Shown piece after piece: positions 52,501 through 62,619 of a DNA stretch of 64,000 nucleotides. The stretch comes from Agapetus fuscipes (lineage: Eukaryota > Arthropoda > Insecta > Trichoptera > Glossosomatidae): positions 9,300,001-9,364,000 of the forward strand of contig OX637334.1 of assembly GCA_951799405.1 (NCBI GenBank), written 5' to 3'. Position numbers and translations under genes: made by a program. How positions within the stretch are numbered: the stretch's first letter is position 1; every line of letters starts with the position of its first letter. The notes under the pieces were generated by a model, which saw only the letters and a program-made list of their open reading frames with translations, did not search any database and was not told where the DNA came from.

Positions 52501-53006
52501 CAGGCTTTTCGTAAGTGGTCATCATCGATACGATATTGAAATGTTCTGCCAGTGAATGTTTATGTTATGCCACGAGATTAATACACTTTTGTATTTTTAG
52601 GGGCATAAAATAATTCAGAAGGATGCATGTCCCTTCATAGTAGATCGCAAAGGGACACAGTGGTATAAGAAGTACGTAAAAAAAGACATAAACAAAATGA
52701 TAGCCGCTGAAATATGTTTAAGTCCTTACGATACGATATAAATACGATAAAAGTACCTATTGCGGTAAGGGCCTACAATTTACTCGCATAAAAGAGAAAT
52801 ATACAATGTATTTTTTTTTCATTTGCTTAAGTTACAGCTATCAGTGGCGAACCATCCTTTAAGGCAAATATTTGTTTCCGTACCTAATTGATTACACAAA
52901 TAAACGATCGTGGAGTAGATTTTTCTCGATCTGAAATGAGTTTAAGTTTTAGAAGACCTTTAAACGCGAAGCAAGCACTTAATAAGGTACGTACTAGCAT
53001 TAATAT

Positions 53007-53330
53007 TGTTACGAACTATGAGTTTGTGTGTAGGTCCATGCACGTAGTTTGCTGGTGTGTAACTGAAATAGTGTCGAACAATATAATGTGCGCAGAACAA
53101 TCCATTATAGAAGTATGTGGAATAATCTAGAACATGCATCTAGAACATGAACAATAATTGTCTCTTTCGTACCTATATATACGAGCCGTAATAGTGCGGA
53201 GAACCAGAGACGCTTGAAACATTGTGGCGCGAAATTGATAGAGCTAGAGAAGTACTGTGTAACCGTATATTGTGGAAAATATATCCAGTTAAATAAATAA
53301 ATCGGAGTTTAAATAAAAATAACCCTAGTA
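53007..53330 (+). repeat. Putative solo LTR
   Basis: Starts TGTTACGAACTATGAG, the usual start of many insect Gypsy LTRs. It has a CTAGAACATGCATCTAGAAC palindromic stretch (53127) and a TATATATACGAGC TATA-like segment (53174). It then carries CGGAGAACCAGAGACGC, TAAATAAATAAAT as a possible polyadenylation signal, and AT-rich sequence. I cannot fix the 3' end or a target duplication. 52501-53006 holds no recognised feature. Confidence 0.35.
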
Positions 53331-53504
53331 AAAATCATAGCAAGATCTACAATAAATGATTTAAATCTGGTATTCAAAGAGTCGAAAAACAAATCATACA
53401 GTTGCCTTCTCATACGCAAAAAAACGCACCCTAGTAAAATACCTGTTTACATATATACCGAAAGCTTCATGATATATCGGCTGGAGCCTGGAAAAAAGTT
53501 GTAA

Positions 53505-53680
53505 TTATGGACCCTAAGGGCAGCAGGACAGTGGGAAGACCCAGATTATGGTGACTTGATGGGGTCCTGTAGTATTGCTGGAGAAAGGCGTTGAATAAGC
53601 AGCGGTAATTGCATTTGATCAAGGAGGCCTAGATATACCCTGGGCTGTTGGAACATTGATGATGATAATGAACGGCACTG
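53505..53680 (+). pseudogene. LINE family M-like C-terminal scrap
   Basis: IMDPKGSRTVGRPRLW is followed by a frame break and ...DGV... and ...CWRKALNKQR. It ends with ATACCCTGGGCTGTTGG and GATGATGATAATG, the M-type 3' end also hinted at near 24020. Confidence 0.5.
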
Positions 53681-53734
53681 TCAATTTTAAAGAAAAACAT
53701 TTTCTTCATTGCCTATCTGGCTTTATAGAGTGCT

Positions 53735-54059
53735 AGATCATAGCTGATCAGTCTGGGACGAGGATCTACCTGGTACGAAGTGGTGATGATATTCGGCCGG
53801 CCATGTCTTCCGAGTTGCCTGGAGGACGCTTGTCATGGAAACATGGGAAGGGAGGACCTGGGATGATACGAGTATAGTGAAGGCTGACTGCAGATGGAGT
53901 GTGAACATGGCAAGTGTGTGGACAGAGAGAGTGCAGTCGGATGTTTTGACTTCTTCACTAGGTGTGAACAAAAAGTTTGAAAAACCTGCTGACCGAGAAA
54001 AATATGGATGTATCAAATTCCTGAAAAAACAAGTGGGATTCGTCAAAAACAAAGGTGAG
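53735..54059. other. Unexplained, partly GC-balanced interval
   Basis: A 77-codon frame (53835-54068) runs into the RTE remnant at its end; I recognise no domain in it. Confidence 0.3.
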
Positions 54060-54292
54060 AATGCATAAAAAAGATTATGACTCTGAATGAAATGAAAAAA
54101 AAATGTAAAGACCGAAAGAAATAGCAGCTTATTTGCAATGTTGGCGGTTTCGGCATTTAATTTGAATTAAAAATATATTTATAACACGCACTCAGCATGT
54201 GATAGCGCGAACATAGATTTGCCTGTTTGTGGGCATGCATTAAATATGATCCTTACATTTTTACATAGCTTTGCAACTAAGATTACAGATTG
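54060..54292 (+). pseudogene. Old RTE LINE 3' end with A tail
   Basis: ATGCATAAAAAAGATTATGA, CTCTGAATGAAATGAAA, GTAAAGACCGAAAGAAATAG and CTTATTTGCAATGTTGG match the last ~25 codons of the RTE ORF with a stop in place of Trp. The second half of A follows from 54186 (GCATGTGATAGCGCGAACAT to TTTGCAACTAAGATTACAG). The A 5' half is deleted. Confidence 0.7.
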
Positions 54293-54419
54293 CATACAAC
54301 AAGCAAATTGTTCGCTTTGTTCTAATCATTCACAATCACTCATTAGATAATTCAGACTTGAATTATAAGCAGAATAGCTTGCAATGTAAATGTTCACTTA
54401 ACAAGTACTTGAGTATCAC

Positions 54420-54560
54420 CCTCCATGCACGGTGTTGATTGTCGCGCAGTTTAACTCGATTAAGTGCTGCTAGTGGGGTTCCCGGGCGCAGGGTCGATGC
54501 AGCCCCTCCCCCTAGTGACTCCCCGCAGCCCCACCCCTCAAGCTCTACGGCAAACGAGGA
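54420..54560. other. Isolated GC-rich patch
   Basis: TTCCCGGGCGCAGGGTCGAT, CAGCCCCTCCCCC and GCAGCCCCACCCCTC stand out from AT-rich surroundings. Short minus-strand frames (54363-54798) cross it but resemble nothing I know. Confidence 0.4.
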
Positions 54561-54664
54561 TAGTAGTGGACGGGAGTGAGGTGAAGTAGGCGAAACATAA
54601 ACTGGGAGGTAGACGATAATTGCTAAAAGTACAGCAAAAATACAAGAAGGCACGTGGTAATACA

Positions 54665-54830
54665 AAAACAATGGTCGGCATTTGAATTGACATATACAAA
54701 ATTGTGTCGTCACGCAGCCGGGTTGCTAGAAAAAGGTATACACCTATTTTGGTTGTTGGTAAGGACGGCAGTCCCATACAAGACTGACGGTTGCTCACCG
54801 AAAAAAAAGTTCAGACCTCATACCGATAAA
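54665..54830 (+). repeat. Family G repeat, copy 2
   Basis: TTTGAATTGACATATACAAA, ATTGTGTCGTCACGCAGCCG, CATACAAGACTGACGGTTGC and TCACCGAAAAAAAAGTTC, as at 26600-26760. 54831-55738 shows nothing recognised. Confidence 0.65.
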
Positions 54831-55738
54831 ATAAATGTTTAGAACTCATTACGATAGGTATAAAAGAAAAACTAACCCTGAATTAAACAGTACTTATTTT
54901 GAAAAAAAAAAAACAATATTCTGTAGGTTACTTTTTTTATCCAGGGGATAGTCCCGTAAGAATAGCAAAAATATAACGCAACTTACCAACTGAGCACCGA
55001 TTGAACATGGTTACGGTTTAAATCTCCAAGCAAAACTCAGGGAATACTCCCTGAAGCGCTGAAGCCAGTCAGCAGTTAACGCGCGCGCTGCGTAGCACGA
55101 ATGTACGTGACTTGACTGATCTTTGCATTCTCAGACACAAAATGAGAGTTTCAAGTTCATTGGGACATCGGAAATTAGAGAAAACGAGGTTGCCTATTGA
55201 CGACATCGACCATCGAGAAAAAAGACCAAGATAGAAACTGCATTTCCTAAAAATTGTATCAAATACTCACAATTATCTTAACGATTTCAAGTATCTTGAA
55301 AAATATTTTGCAATTTCGCCAAGCTGTGTTGCACAGCGCACAATTTCTGAAACTGGGTTCATTCATAAAGAAAGCGTCCAGACCATTGCAGTGCAGTTGA
55401 ACTGAGGGGAAGGAAAAATAACTCAACAAAAATATGACGTGCTTTACAAATACCGTGCACAGGAAACTACCGCGAGCTGCTATCAATTTCCTTTAGAAAA
55501 TAACCGGTTATTTGTGGAAGATCTCTCCTCATTATTTGAACTTCCATCTAGAAAATGATTTGAAATGTCCGGTCGGAAGCACAATTGGGTCGTATAGAAG
55601 CAAACTCGAAGATTACTTAGATTTTTCTTTACACAATAAGATAAATATATGGACACCGAATAGTATTTATCTTCTCGTGTCATTTCTATATGTATGAAAA
55701 TAAAATGTGATAACTTAATGATCCTTTATTATATTGCC

Positions 55739-55777
55739 CTTCGTCGTCGTCTTTCGTCGTCGTCTTTCGTCGTCGAG
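55739..55777 (+). repeat. CGT-rich microsatellite
   Basis: CTTCGTCGTCGTCTTTCGTC then GTCGTCTTTCGTCGTCG: three imperfect units of TTCGTCGTCGTC. 55778-56051 is AT-rich. Confidence 0.8.
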
Positions 55778-56051
55778 TTTCGATTTTCAAAACCAATGCC
55801 ATCACAGCAGATGAAACACATTCATGACCTATGGCAAATTAATTTTTGTATATATGCTGCAATGCTGCGAGCTTTCGCGTGTGTGTTTACAAATGTATGA
55901 AAACTTTTAGGAATAAATCTGTTTGTTCATACTGAAAATGTATGGAACAATATTGACATCTAGCGGCAAAACGTGAAAGTTTTTTTTACATTTTCTTTTA
56001 TTTCATGCAAATTAAAAAAAAAAAAAAAGCCAAATAAAAATGGATTTCAAT

Positions 56052-56880
56052 CTGTAATCTAAGTTGCAAACATATATAACATTTGAGATTCATATTACAT
56101 GCATTCTTACAAGCAGACATGTATAAGTTCGCGCTTACATATGCTGCATGTGTACTTACAACATAACAACCCATTCCAAATGAACATAAGCCCTGCAACT
56201 ATTGCCAACCTTCCCTGAAACAAAGGTGAAATTTGCAAAGTAAACCATTTTTTTAAGTATGGGTGGTCAGCCTCATACCAACCTATAAGTCAACGAAATT
56301 ATTTTGTGTATTTCTTTACATAATCTAAGTTGCAAAGATACATACCATTTGAGATTCATATTAAATGCATTCCCACAAGCAGACAGGTAAAAGTTCGCGC
56401 TTACAAATGCCCCATGTGGACTTACAACAAAAAACCTAATCTCAAATGAACATAAGCCCTGCAACTCTTGCCGACTTTTCCTCAAACAGAGATAAAATTT
56501 GCATGGTGAACCATTGCTTACAGTATGGGTGGTCAGCCACATACTAACCTTTTAGTCAAGGAAATTATTTTGTTTAGTTCTATAATCTAAGTTGCAAAGA
56601 TACATACCATTTGAGATTCATATTAAATGCATTCCCTCAAGCACACACTTATAAGTTCGCGCTTACACATGCTGCATGTGTCCTTACAACATAAAAACAT
56701 AATCTCTAATGAACATAAGCTCTGCAACTCTTGCCCATCTTCCCTCAAACAGGGGTGACGTTGGCAAAGTGAACCATTTTTACAGTATGGGTGGTCAGCC
56801 TCATACCAACCTATAAGACAAGGAAATTATTTTGATTTCTATTCTTTATAATCTGTAATCTAAGTTGCAAAGCTATATTA
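56052..56880 (-). repeat. Head-to-tail tandem array of module A
   Basis: Three complete minus-strand A copies and the start of a fourth. The word CTAAGTTGCAAA occurs at 56059, 56325, 56587 and 56860. The short spacers between copies are themselves alike (CAAGGAAATTATTTTG), so the array arose by tandem duplication and not by separate insertions. Period 262-273 bp. Confidence 0.85.
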
Positions 56881-56884
56881 CATA

Positions 56885-57655
56885 GTTATATAACAGTGAC
56901 AAAACGATACATGACTAAATAACAAAGTAACAAAACAGCACAGTGACAAAAAAAGCACGGGGACAAATAAACAGTGAAAAAACAGGAAGGTGACAAAATA
57001 GCACAGTGACATAACAGCACAGTGACAAAACAGCACGGTGATAAAACAGCACAGTGATATAACAGCACAGTGACAAAACGGCACATTGACAAAAAAGCAC
57101 GGTGACAAAACAGCACAGTGACAAAAAAAGCACGGGGACAAATAAACAGTGAAAAAACAGGAAGGTGACAAAATAGCACAGTGACATAACAGCACAGTGA
57201 CAAAACAGCACGGTGACAAAACAGCACAGTGATATAACAGCACAGTGACAAAACGGCACATTGACAAAAAAGCACGGTGACAAAACAGCACAGTGACATA
57301 ACAGCACAGTGACAAAACAGCACAGTGAAAAAAAATGACGGTGACAAAACAACACAGTGATAAATCAGCACAGTGACCAAACTACACGGTGACAAAACAC
57401 CACAGTAACAAAACAGCACAGTGACAAAGCAGCACGTTGACAAAACAGCATAGTGACAAAACAACACGGAGACAAAAAAGCACAGTGAAAGAACAGCACA
57501 GTGACACAACAACACGGTGACAAAACAACACGGTAACAAAACAGCACAGTGATAAAACAGCACAGTGACAAAACAGCACAGTGACAAATCAGCACAGTGT
57601 CAAAACAGCACAGTGATAGAACAGCACTTTAACCAAAAATCACAGTGACATAACA
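56885..57655 (+). repeat. 16-bp minisatellite inside an A copy
   Basis: Nearly 50 units of GTGACAAAACAGCACA with point variants. A higher-order repeat of ~175 bp is visible: 56945-57120 recurs at 57121-57290. Because 16 bp is not a multiple of three and no phase has a stop, all three minus-strand frames stay open (up to 233 codons). This is not a gene. The flanking sequence on both sides is module A. Confidence 0.9.
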
Positions 57656-57777
57656 CAAGTACACTAGCAGACTCGTAAAAGTTCACGCTTACACATGCTG
57701 CATGTGGACTTACAACATAAACACCCAACTCAAATGAACATAAGTGCAACTCTTTTTGCACTTATGTTCATTTGAGT
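57656..57777 (-). repeat. Rest of the A copy ending in a perfect 21-bp hairpin
   Basis: CTCGTAAAAGTTCACGCTTA and CATGCTGCATGTGGACTTAC continue A on the minus strand. At its truncated end, 57728-57748 (ACTCAAATGAACATAAGTGC-A) is exactly complementary to 57757-57777 with an 8-base loop, a fold-back of A sequence on itself. Confidence 0.8.
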
Positions 57778-58028
57778 AAAAAAAATTAATATTTGCATAC
57801 ACTATCGATGTATTTATTATATTAAGGTATAACCGTTTACAGTGCGGGATATTCCCAGTATTTTTTTGTAATGGCGGATTTTCATAAATTTATTTTATCA
57901 AAGCCTAACAAATCTAAGTAAATGTTCTTTTACAAAAACTGCGTGTTTTTATTTTACATGTTTTTTAATACTACGAAGTTTAACGCGAGGAAACTATGTG
58001 CAATATAAACATTTCACAAATGTTAAGG

Positions 58029-58065
58029 GGTTGGGCTGCGTAGCAGCCAGGGGCAACGCCCCTAG
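58029..58065 (+). mobile_element. Helitron-like 3' terminus
   Basis: Two perfect hairpins in a row (GGCTGC-GTA-GCAGCC and GGGGC-AAC-GCCCC) end in CTAG at 58062-58065 followed by T. A GC hairpin just before CTAG/T is the known 3' end of Helitrons. I could not place a 5' TC end; candidates lie in 57780-57900. Confidence 0.45.
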
Positions 58066-58529
58066 TTTGTATATAGTACTGTAGTTAGAGCGTTGCGGGC
58101 AGCGCAGTCGAGGGAGAGCTGGAGAAGATTGGTTGCTTCCACAAGGGTCACAACCCTCAGTAATGAGGAATAGGATTAAGAAGAAGAATATAGTACTGAA
58201 CCTATAATAGGTACTGAACTATCTTATTAGAGAAAAATTCCTAGTTTGCATTGTTAGATTCTATACTTCTCAATTTACAGTTTGATTAAAAAGCTTTCAT
58301 GAGACCAAATAAATAAACTAGATTATTATATGAAAAACACTAATCATTAAAAAATCCCTTTTTTTTCTTAAATCGCAAAGAGGGGGATGACATGTTTTGC
58401 GCTGGCGCTGTTTGATTTCAAATAAACGCTCTTTCAAATTTCAACCGCCTTGCCTCCTCGGCCGTAGACCCGACAACACCTTTTATTATTTTTCTTATTG
58501 TGCCTAACAGATATCTTGTGTTTCAGCCA
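58066..58529. other. Unexplained interval with an AAG-type end
   Basis: GTCGAGGGAGAGCTGGAGAA and CCTCAGTAATGAGGAATAGG then AAGAAGAAG near 58180 looks like the 3' end of an unknown retroelement. Confidence 0.35.
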
Positions 58530-58650
58530 ACCCACTATCTTAGGTTCTTCAACCAAGATGTTTTCATTCGATCTGGAGCCCATCTTCCCTCAATTCTCCC
58601 TGTGTGATGAGATGCAGAAGCCAATTTTTCTCGTATCTCATACGTAGCCT
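58530..58650 (-). repeat. LINE family L scrap
   Basis: The minus strand reads GAGATACGAGAAAAATTGGC, TTCTGCATCTCATCACACAG, GGAGAATTGAGGGAAGATG and ATCTTGGTTGAAGAACC: the same order as L (R-N-E-K-Y-R-L-L-H-L-I...G-K-I-E-G...S-W-L-K-N). Confidence 0.55.
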
Positions 58651-58999
58651 ATACACACTAATGTTTGCTTTTTGATGGACATCAGGAGTTCGGCTCTGGT
58701 ATTCATACAGGAAATAACCTCGGCATTTGTGACTCGATACACCCAGGATTTATTTTAACATCTAATAAAACACTCAAATTTCTAAGGCAGTGGTTTTATG
58801 GCACCTAAGATACGCAGTTTGCTCCAATTTTGAAAGTTATTTCAAGATGGCGGCAGATGTCGCCATGTTGGTTATAACCAGAAAAGTTCTTTATTTGATT
58901 CTCCCGCTTTATTTCACAATCATTCCATACAAAAATAAATAACAAAACAAGTGCTGTCAACATTTTATTTTCACTCTATTTAATAAATTTCAATCCTAG

Positions 59000-59400
59000 C
59001 TATCATCTAAGTTGCTGAGCTATACAAACATTTGAGGTAGCTCTCAACGTCCATCCACAAGTAGATAAATGTAGTTAAGTGTATAGGTACACATCTTTAA
59101 TCTATAATCTAAGTTGAAAATAAATTTTAAGATTTAAGATTCATATTAAATGCACGCCCACAAGCAGACATATGTTAGTTTGCGCTTACAAATGCTGCAT
59201 GTGTACATTCGAATTAAAATCCAAATCTCATATGAACATAAACCCTGCAACTCTTGCCGCCTTGTTCATGTAAGGTTTGGTTAATATTAGGTGTACACAT
59301 GCAGCATGTGTAAGCGCAAACTTACATGTGCCTGCATGTAAGCATGCTTTAAATATGAGCCTTAAAAGTCAATTTATCTTTGCAACTTCATTACAGATTA
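59000..59400. repeat. Module A cluster with an inverted junction
   Basis: A minus-strand scrap (59000-59095) is followed by a minus-strand A copy (59101-59265: TAATCTAAGTTG to CAACTCTTGCCGCC). This meets a plus-strand A copy (59266-59400: TTGTTCATGTAAGGTTTGG to TTTGCAACTTCATTACAG) head to head. The last two form a ~130-bp inverted repeat. 58651-58999 has no recognised feature. Confidence 0.7.
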
Positions 59401-59984
59401 TATGGTGCTCAGTTTAATTTCAAGCATTAGTTCCAAATTGATTCTCTTTCAAACCATTTTCATTGACAATGTTTTTATTTAGATTGTATTTCTTCTGCGA
59501 AAAAAAACAGGAAAACGGTGATTAATAAACAGATTTCCTTACATATTTCAGGGGTTTGTTGGCAAGTGCTCCATCTTGCTCCTGAATAATGTTTATATTA
59601 AGGTCTGGAAAGATCGATGGCTTCTATTTTTACAGTAACAACGGGGCGAAATCAAAAAGCATCAAAAAATATTTTTCTAAGTTTCTACGTTTTTGTAAAT
59701 ACTAGTAGTATTTCAAAAAACTTTACCTCAGGCACGATCATGTACGAGTCTTCGCATCTTGTTTCATTAAGAACGATAGAAACAAGCGTTACAGTCCCGT
59801 CGTGTCCTATCGACGATAGTCTTGACCTTCGTTCAACAGATGTCACTGGGTAATAATTATTCATTAAAAACATAAATTTGATGAATTATTAATCCATGAT
59901 GTAAATACCTGTTTTTGGGCACACAAAATAGGTAGGTGAATTGGATTCCTCATCACATCGCTACTACTAACACTTCTAAGCGAC
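59401..59984. other. Unexplained interval
   Basis: A 78-codon frame (59617-59853) shows no domain I recognise. Confidence 0.3.
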
Positions 59985-60300
59985 ACAAATAGTGTAATTG
60001 CTTGCCTCGTTAGTTGGAAACTATTTAATTATACAGGCAATGGGCATGGTTTTAGGCCAACCACTTGAGTTGAAGAAGCTCCCGATGGGGTTGGTACTCA
60101 TTTCTTGTGAAGGCAGAATAAACCTGGCCGGTATTTTTTATTGTGGGTCTGAAATAAGCACCGAAACGGGAAATCATTACTGACACCTTCAGATGAATTC
60201 GAACTCGAGACCTCGGCGTAGGTAGAGTATCGAACTCGAGACCTCGGCGTAGGTAGAGTATCGAACTCGAGACCTCGGCGTAGGTAGAGTATCGAACGAA
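59985..60300 (-). repeat. SINE B copy whose promoter head is triplicated
   Basis: Minus-strand B from the tail (GCGACACAAATAGTGTAATT) through CACCGAAACGGGAAATCATT to the tRNA head. There a 31-bp unit starting TCGAACTCGAGACCTCGGCG occurs three times exactly (60199, 60230, 60261) with a partial fourth at 60292. On the SINE strand each unit contains the GGTCTCGAGTTCGA B-box region and the GGTAGAGT end of the A-box region. Confidence 0.85.
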
Positions 60301-60699
60301 CAATCACATTATTATTTTTTTTAAATTAAAAAATAAAATAAAAATCTTAAATCACAACAACGTCCGAGTATTAAAGTCCAGTATTTCAGAGACGCTACAA
60401 CTCTTGAGAAAATTTCCAGCACATAAAAATGCTATATGCAAATGCTTATAAAGGTCAATAAAAGCTGGCTTACATTTCAGGTCTGTAATTACAGCAACAG
60501 TGGATTTATAGTTTAAAGTCGTGGCGTGCTTTCCCTCATGGCTCTCACACCCCTAGTCATACAGAGGGGTAGAAGATTGTGAGCAGCTGAAAAACTGCAG
60601 GTTAAAAATAAATAGTTTCAGGCAGCTCAATTAATATATCGCTGGAGTTCAAAGCTGGAAAGCTAGGATTCGATTTCCCCCAATGATTTTCAATCTAGT

Positions 60700-60830
60700 G
60701 TTGGTCTTGCATTCCATGCCGAGAGCTCGGACTCGAATCCCACCGTGATTGTCAGATGTAATTTCCCGTTTCGGTGTTTATTTCAAACTAAATTTAAAAT
60801 ACTGAGCCTTTACAAGAAATGAGAACCAGA
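60700..60830 (+). repeat. SINE B fragment, 5' half
   Basis: GCATTCCATGCCGAGAGCTC, GGACTCGAATCCCACC, ATTTCCCGTTTCGGTGTTTA and GAAATGAGAACCAG. 60301-60699 has no recognised feature. Confidence 0.75.
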
Positions 60831-60977
60831 CCAAAACAGAATTCGATAATCACTCTTTTACAGGACGGATCATTCATATTAAGTATGTTTTCACTCTGAA
60901 CAATTTTTATTATCGACAATTGTAAGCGCCAAAGATAATTTTAACTTAATGATTGTTATTTAATTCTCATAAACAAG

Positions 60978-61265
60978 TAAGCATAAGAATAATTTATTTG
61001 GTGAGCGCTGTTCCGGAGTGCACCTCGGCAAGCTTTATAGCGCCAATGACACAAGCAAGACGTAGTTGCTGTAAGGCTGGATGGCAAGGAATGTGAATAT
61101 AACAAACAAGAGCTTATTTTGAAAATGAACTGATTTTTTTGTTTAAAATAAAATCAGTTTTTTCTAAAGCGTAGTTTCATTAATTAATTAATTTATTCTT
61201 TTGTGCTCAGCCGGGAATCAAACTCACGACATTATCGATTACGAGTGTGTAGCTTTTACCACAAG
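60978..61265 (-). repeat. SINE D copy, near full length
   Basis: Minus strand: head CGTAGTCTTGTGGTAAAAGC...GAGTTTGATTCCCGGCTGAG, body CCAGCCTTACAGCAACTACG, CATTGGCGCTATAAAGC and tail GCGCTCACCAAATAAATTA. It provides the best head-plus-tail view of D. Confidence 0.75.
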
Positions 61266-61634
61266 ACTACGTATCGGTCTCGAAATCAAAATCAACATTA
61301 CCGCAAATAAAATCATGAGATGGGATTGACAATTATAGCAAAGATCAGAGTTCGGAAGAAAAGGAAGTGCGTGTAAGACACTGATGTGTGAAGTGAAACA
61401 TGGAAGGTGCGTTCCGGTTAAGGTTCAGTCTTTCATCTGTACATTTATAACATTAAGGTGGTTACCGTGCAGTGATCGCTCGAGTAATAATTCCGCTGAT
61501 ATTTATCGTAAACCTAAAAGCCCAGGGTCAGGGCTCTCGTGACGCTAGACCTTAATGCCTGAGGTCATACCCCGGCGTATTACATTATATACTTTGGGAA
61601 AACTGTTGCTTTTTCGCTGGGAAGTCAACTTCTA

Positions 61635-61812
61635 TAATCTTTTATCAAGTTAAAAACATATATATCATTTAAAATTCATATAACATGCACTTTAACCAGC
61701 ACTTCCATCGAAAATGAGCCCAAGCCCTGCAACTCTTGTTGACCTTCTTTTAAATTGGGGTGTAATTGGCAGACATTTTTACAGTATAGAAGGTCAGCTT
61801 ATAAGTCAAGAA
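61635..61812 (-). repeat. Module A copy, internally deleted
   Basis: ATCATTTAAAATTCATATAA, AGCCCTGCAACTCTTGTTGA, GGGGTGTAATTGGCAG and CAGCTTATAAGTCAAGAAA. 61266-61634 is unexplained. Confidence 0.65.
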
Positions 61813-61979
61813 ACGTAATCTTTTATCTATCTAGTTTATTTTCCAGCTCCGGGAAATTACTTTTTGGATTGTATAAAAAAATGGAAAATGGACAAAACTT
61901 TAAAATAATAAATTTTTACAAACATGTCACCTTCCTAACTTTGATAAGTGCTGACAAGTATCAAAGTCAGAAATGTGCC

Positions 61980-62130
61980 GTAGGTACTTGAGACATGTTG
62001 TTAGAGGGAAAAGTACAAACTGTTGCATTTGATCAACAGAGGAAAGATCGAGGGCAAACGAGGTGTCGGCAGGAAGCAGATCTCATGGCTCCATAACATA
62101 AGAGACTGGACTCTTTTCATTTAGAAGACA
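61980..62130 (+). pseudogene. LINE family L scrap with frameshift
   Basis: YLRHVVRGKSTNCCI, a break, then LHLINRGKIEGKRGVGRKQI and SWLHNIRDW. It matches YFGHIMRNEKYRLLHL...GKIEGKRSQGRRRTSWLKNLRQ of the L copy at 36690. Confidence 0.65.
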
Positions 62131-62194
62131 CTCTCTCATTCGCGACCGTCACAACTCACAAGATTATGAAACTTCGGTCCTTGGTTATAGCAAC

Positions 62195-62468
62195 GCAAAG
62201 CTTCGCATATAGTGAAAATTCTTAGAGCGTTGTCCCTGTGCTTGTGGGTGTGGAACCTATTTATTCTCACAGTCAAGGGATTTCGCAGCACCCAAATGAG
62301 CTGATTCTCATTTCTTGTTAAGGCTGAGTAAACCTATGCTGGTAATTTAATTTTGAGTTTAAAATAAGTAACGAAACGGGAAAATCATATCTGGCACCCT
62401 AGATGTGGATCGAATCCAAGTCCTCTTGCTTGAAACGCAAGTATTCTACCAACTGACCTATCGACCCC
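62195..62468 (-). repeat. SINE B copy with the best-preserved tRNA head
   Basis: Minus strand: GGTCGATAGGTCAGTTGGTA, GAATACTTGCGTTTCAAGCA, GATTCGATCC. The anticodon stem CTTGC/GCAAG pairs fully around a 7-base loop, and A and B boxes are present. The acceptor stem is not closed and the body of B follows, so this is a SINE and not a tRNA gene. Confidence 0.8.
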
Positions 62469-62619
62469 ATTTCCAGTGCATTAATTTAAGTTTCACATTA
62501 CATCATAGTGCTCCCATTCTTAAGCCCTCTTATCTAAGTTGCAACAAGTTTAAACAACCTCGCACGTAAAGTTTTAGCCCCAGAGCTTTAAAGTTGAGTT
62601 TTTTTAGTGTAGGGTTGGT

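Noticed and set aside
55735..55780. CGT-repeat as a possible coding repeat
   Set aside because: Only about 40 bp and imperfect; a microsatellite.
56878..57595. Several overlapping minus-strand open frames of 65-233 codons, Cys/Val/Leu/His-rich
   Set aside because: They are three phases of the same 16-bp minisatellite unit, which contains no stop codon; no start context, no family, no codon bias.
60199..60298. Regular 31-bp repeats resembling a CRISPR array
   Set aside because: Units are contiguous without spacers, derive from a SINE head, and the genome is eukaryotic.
62405..62468. Candidate tRNA gene on the minus strand
   Set aside because: The anticodon stem pairs, but the acceptor stem does not close and SINE B continues directly.
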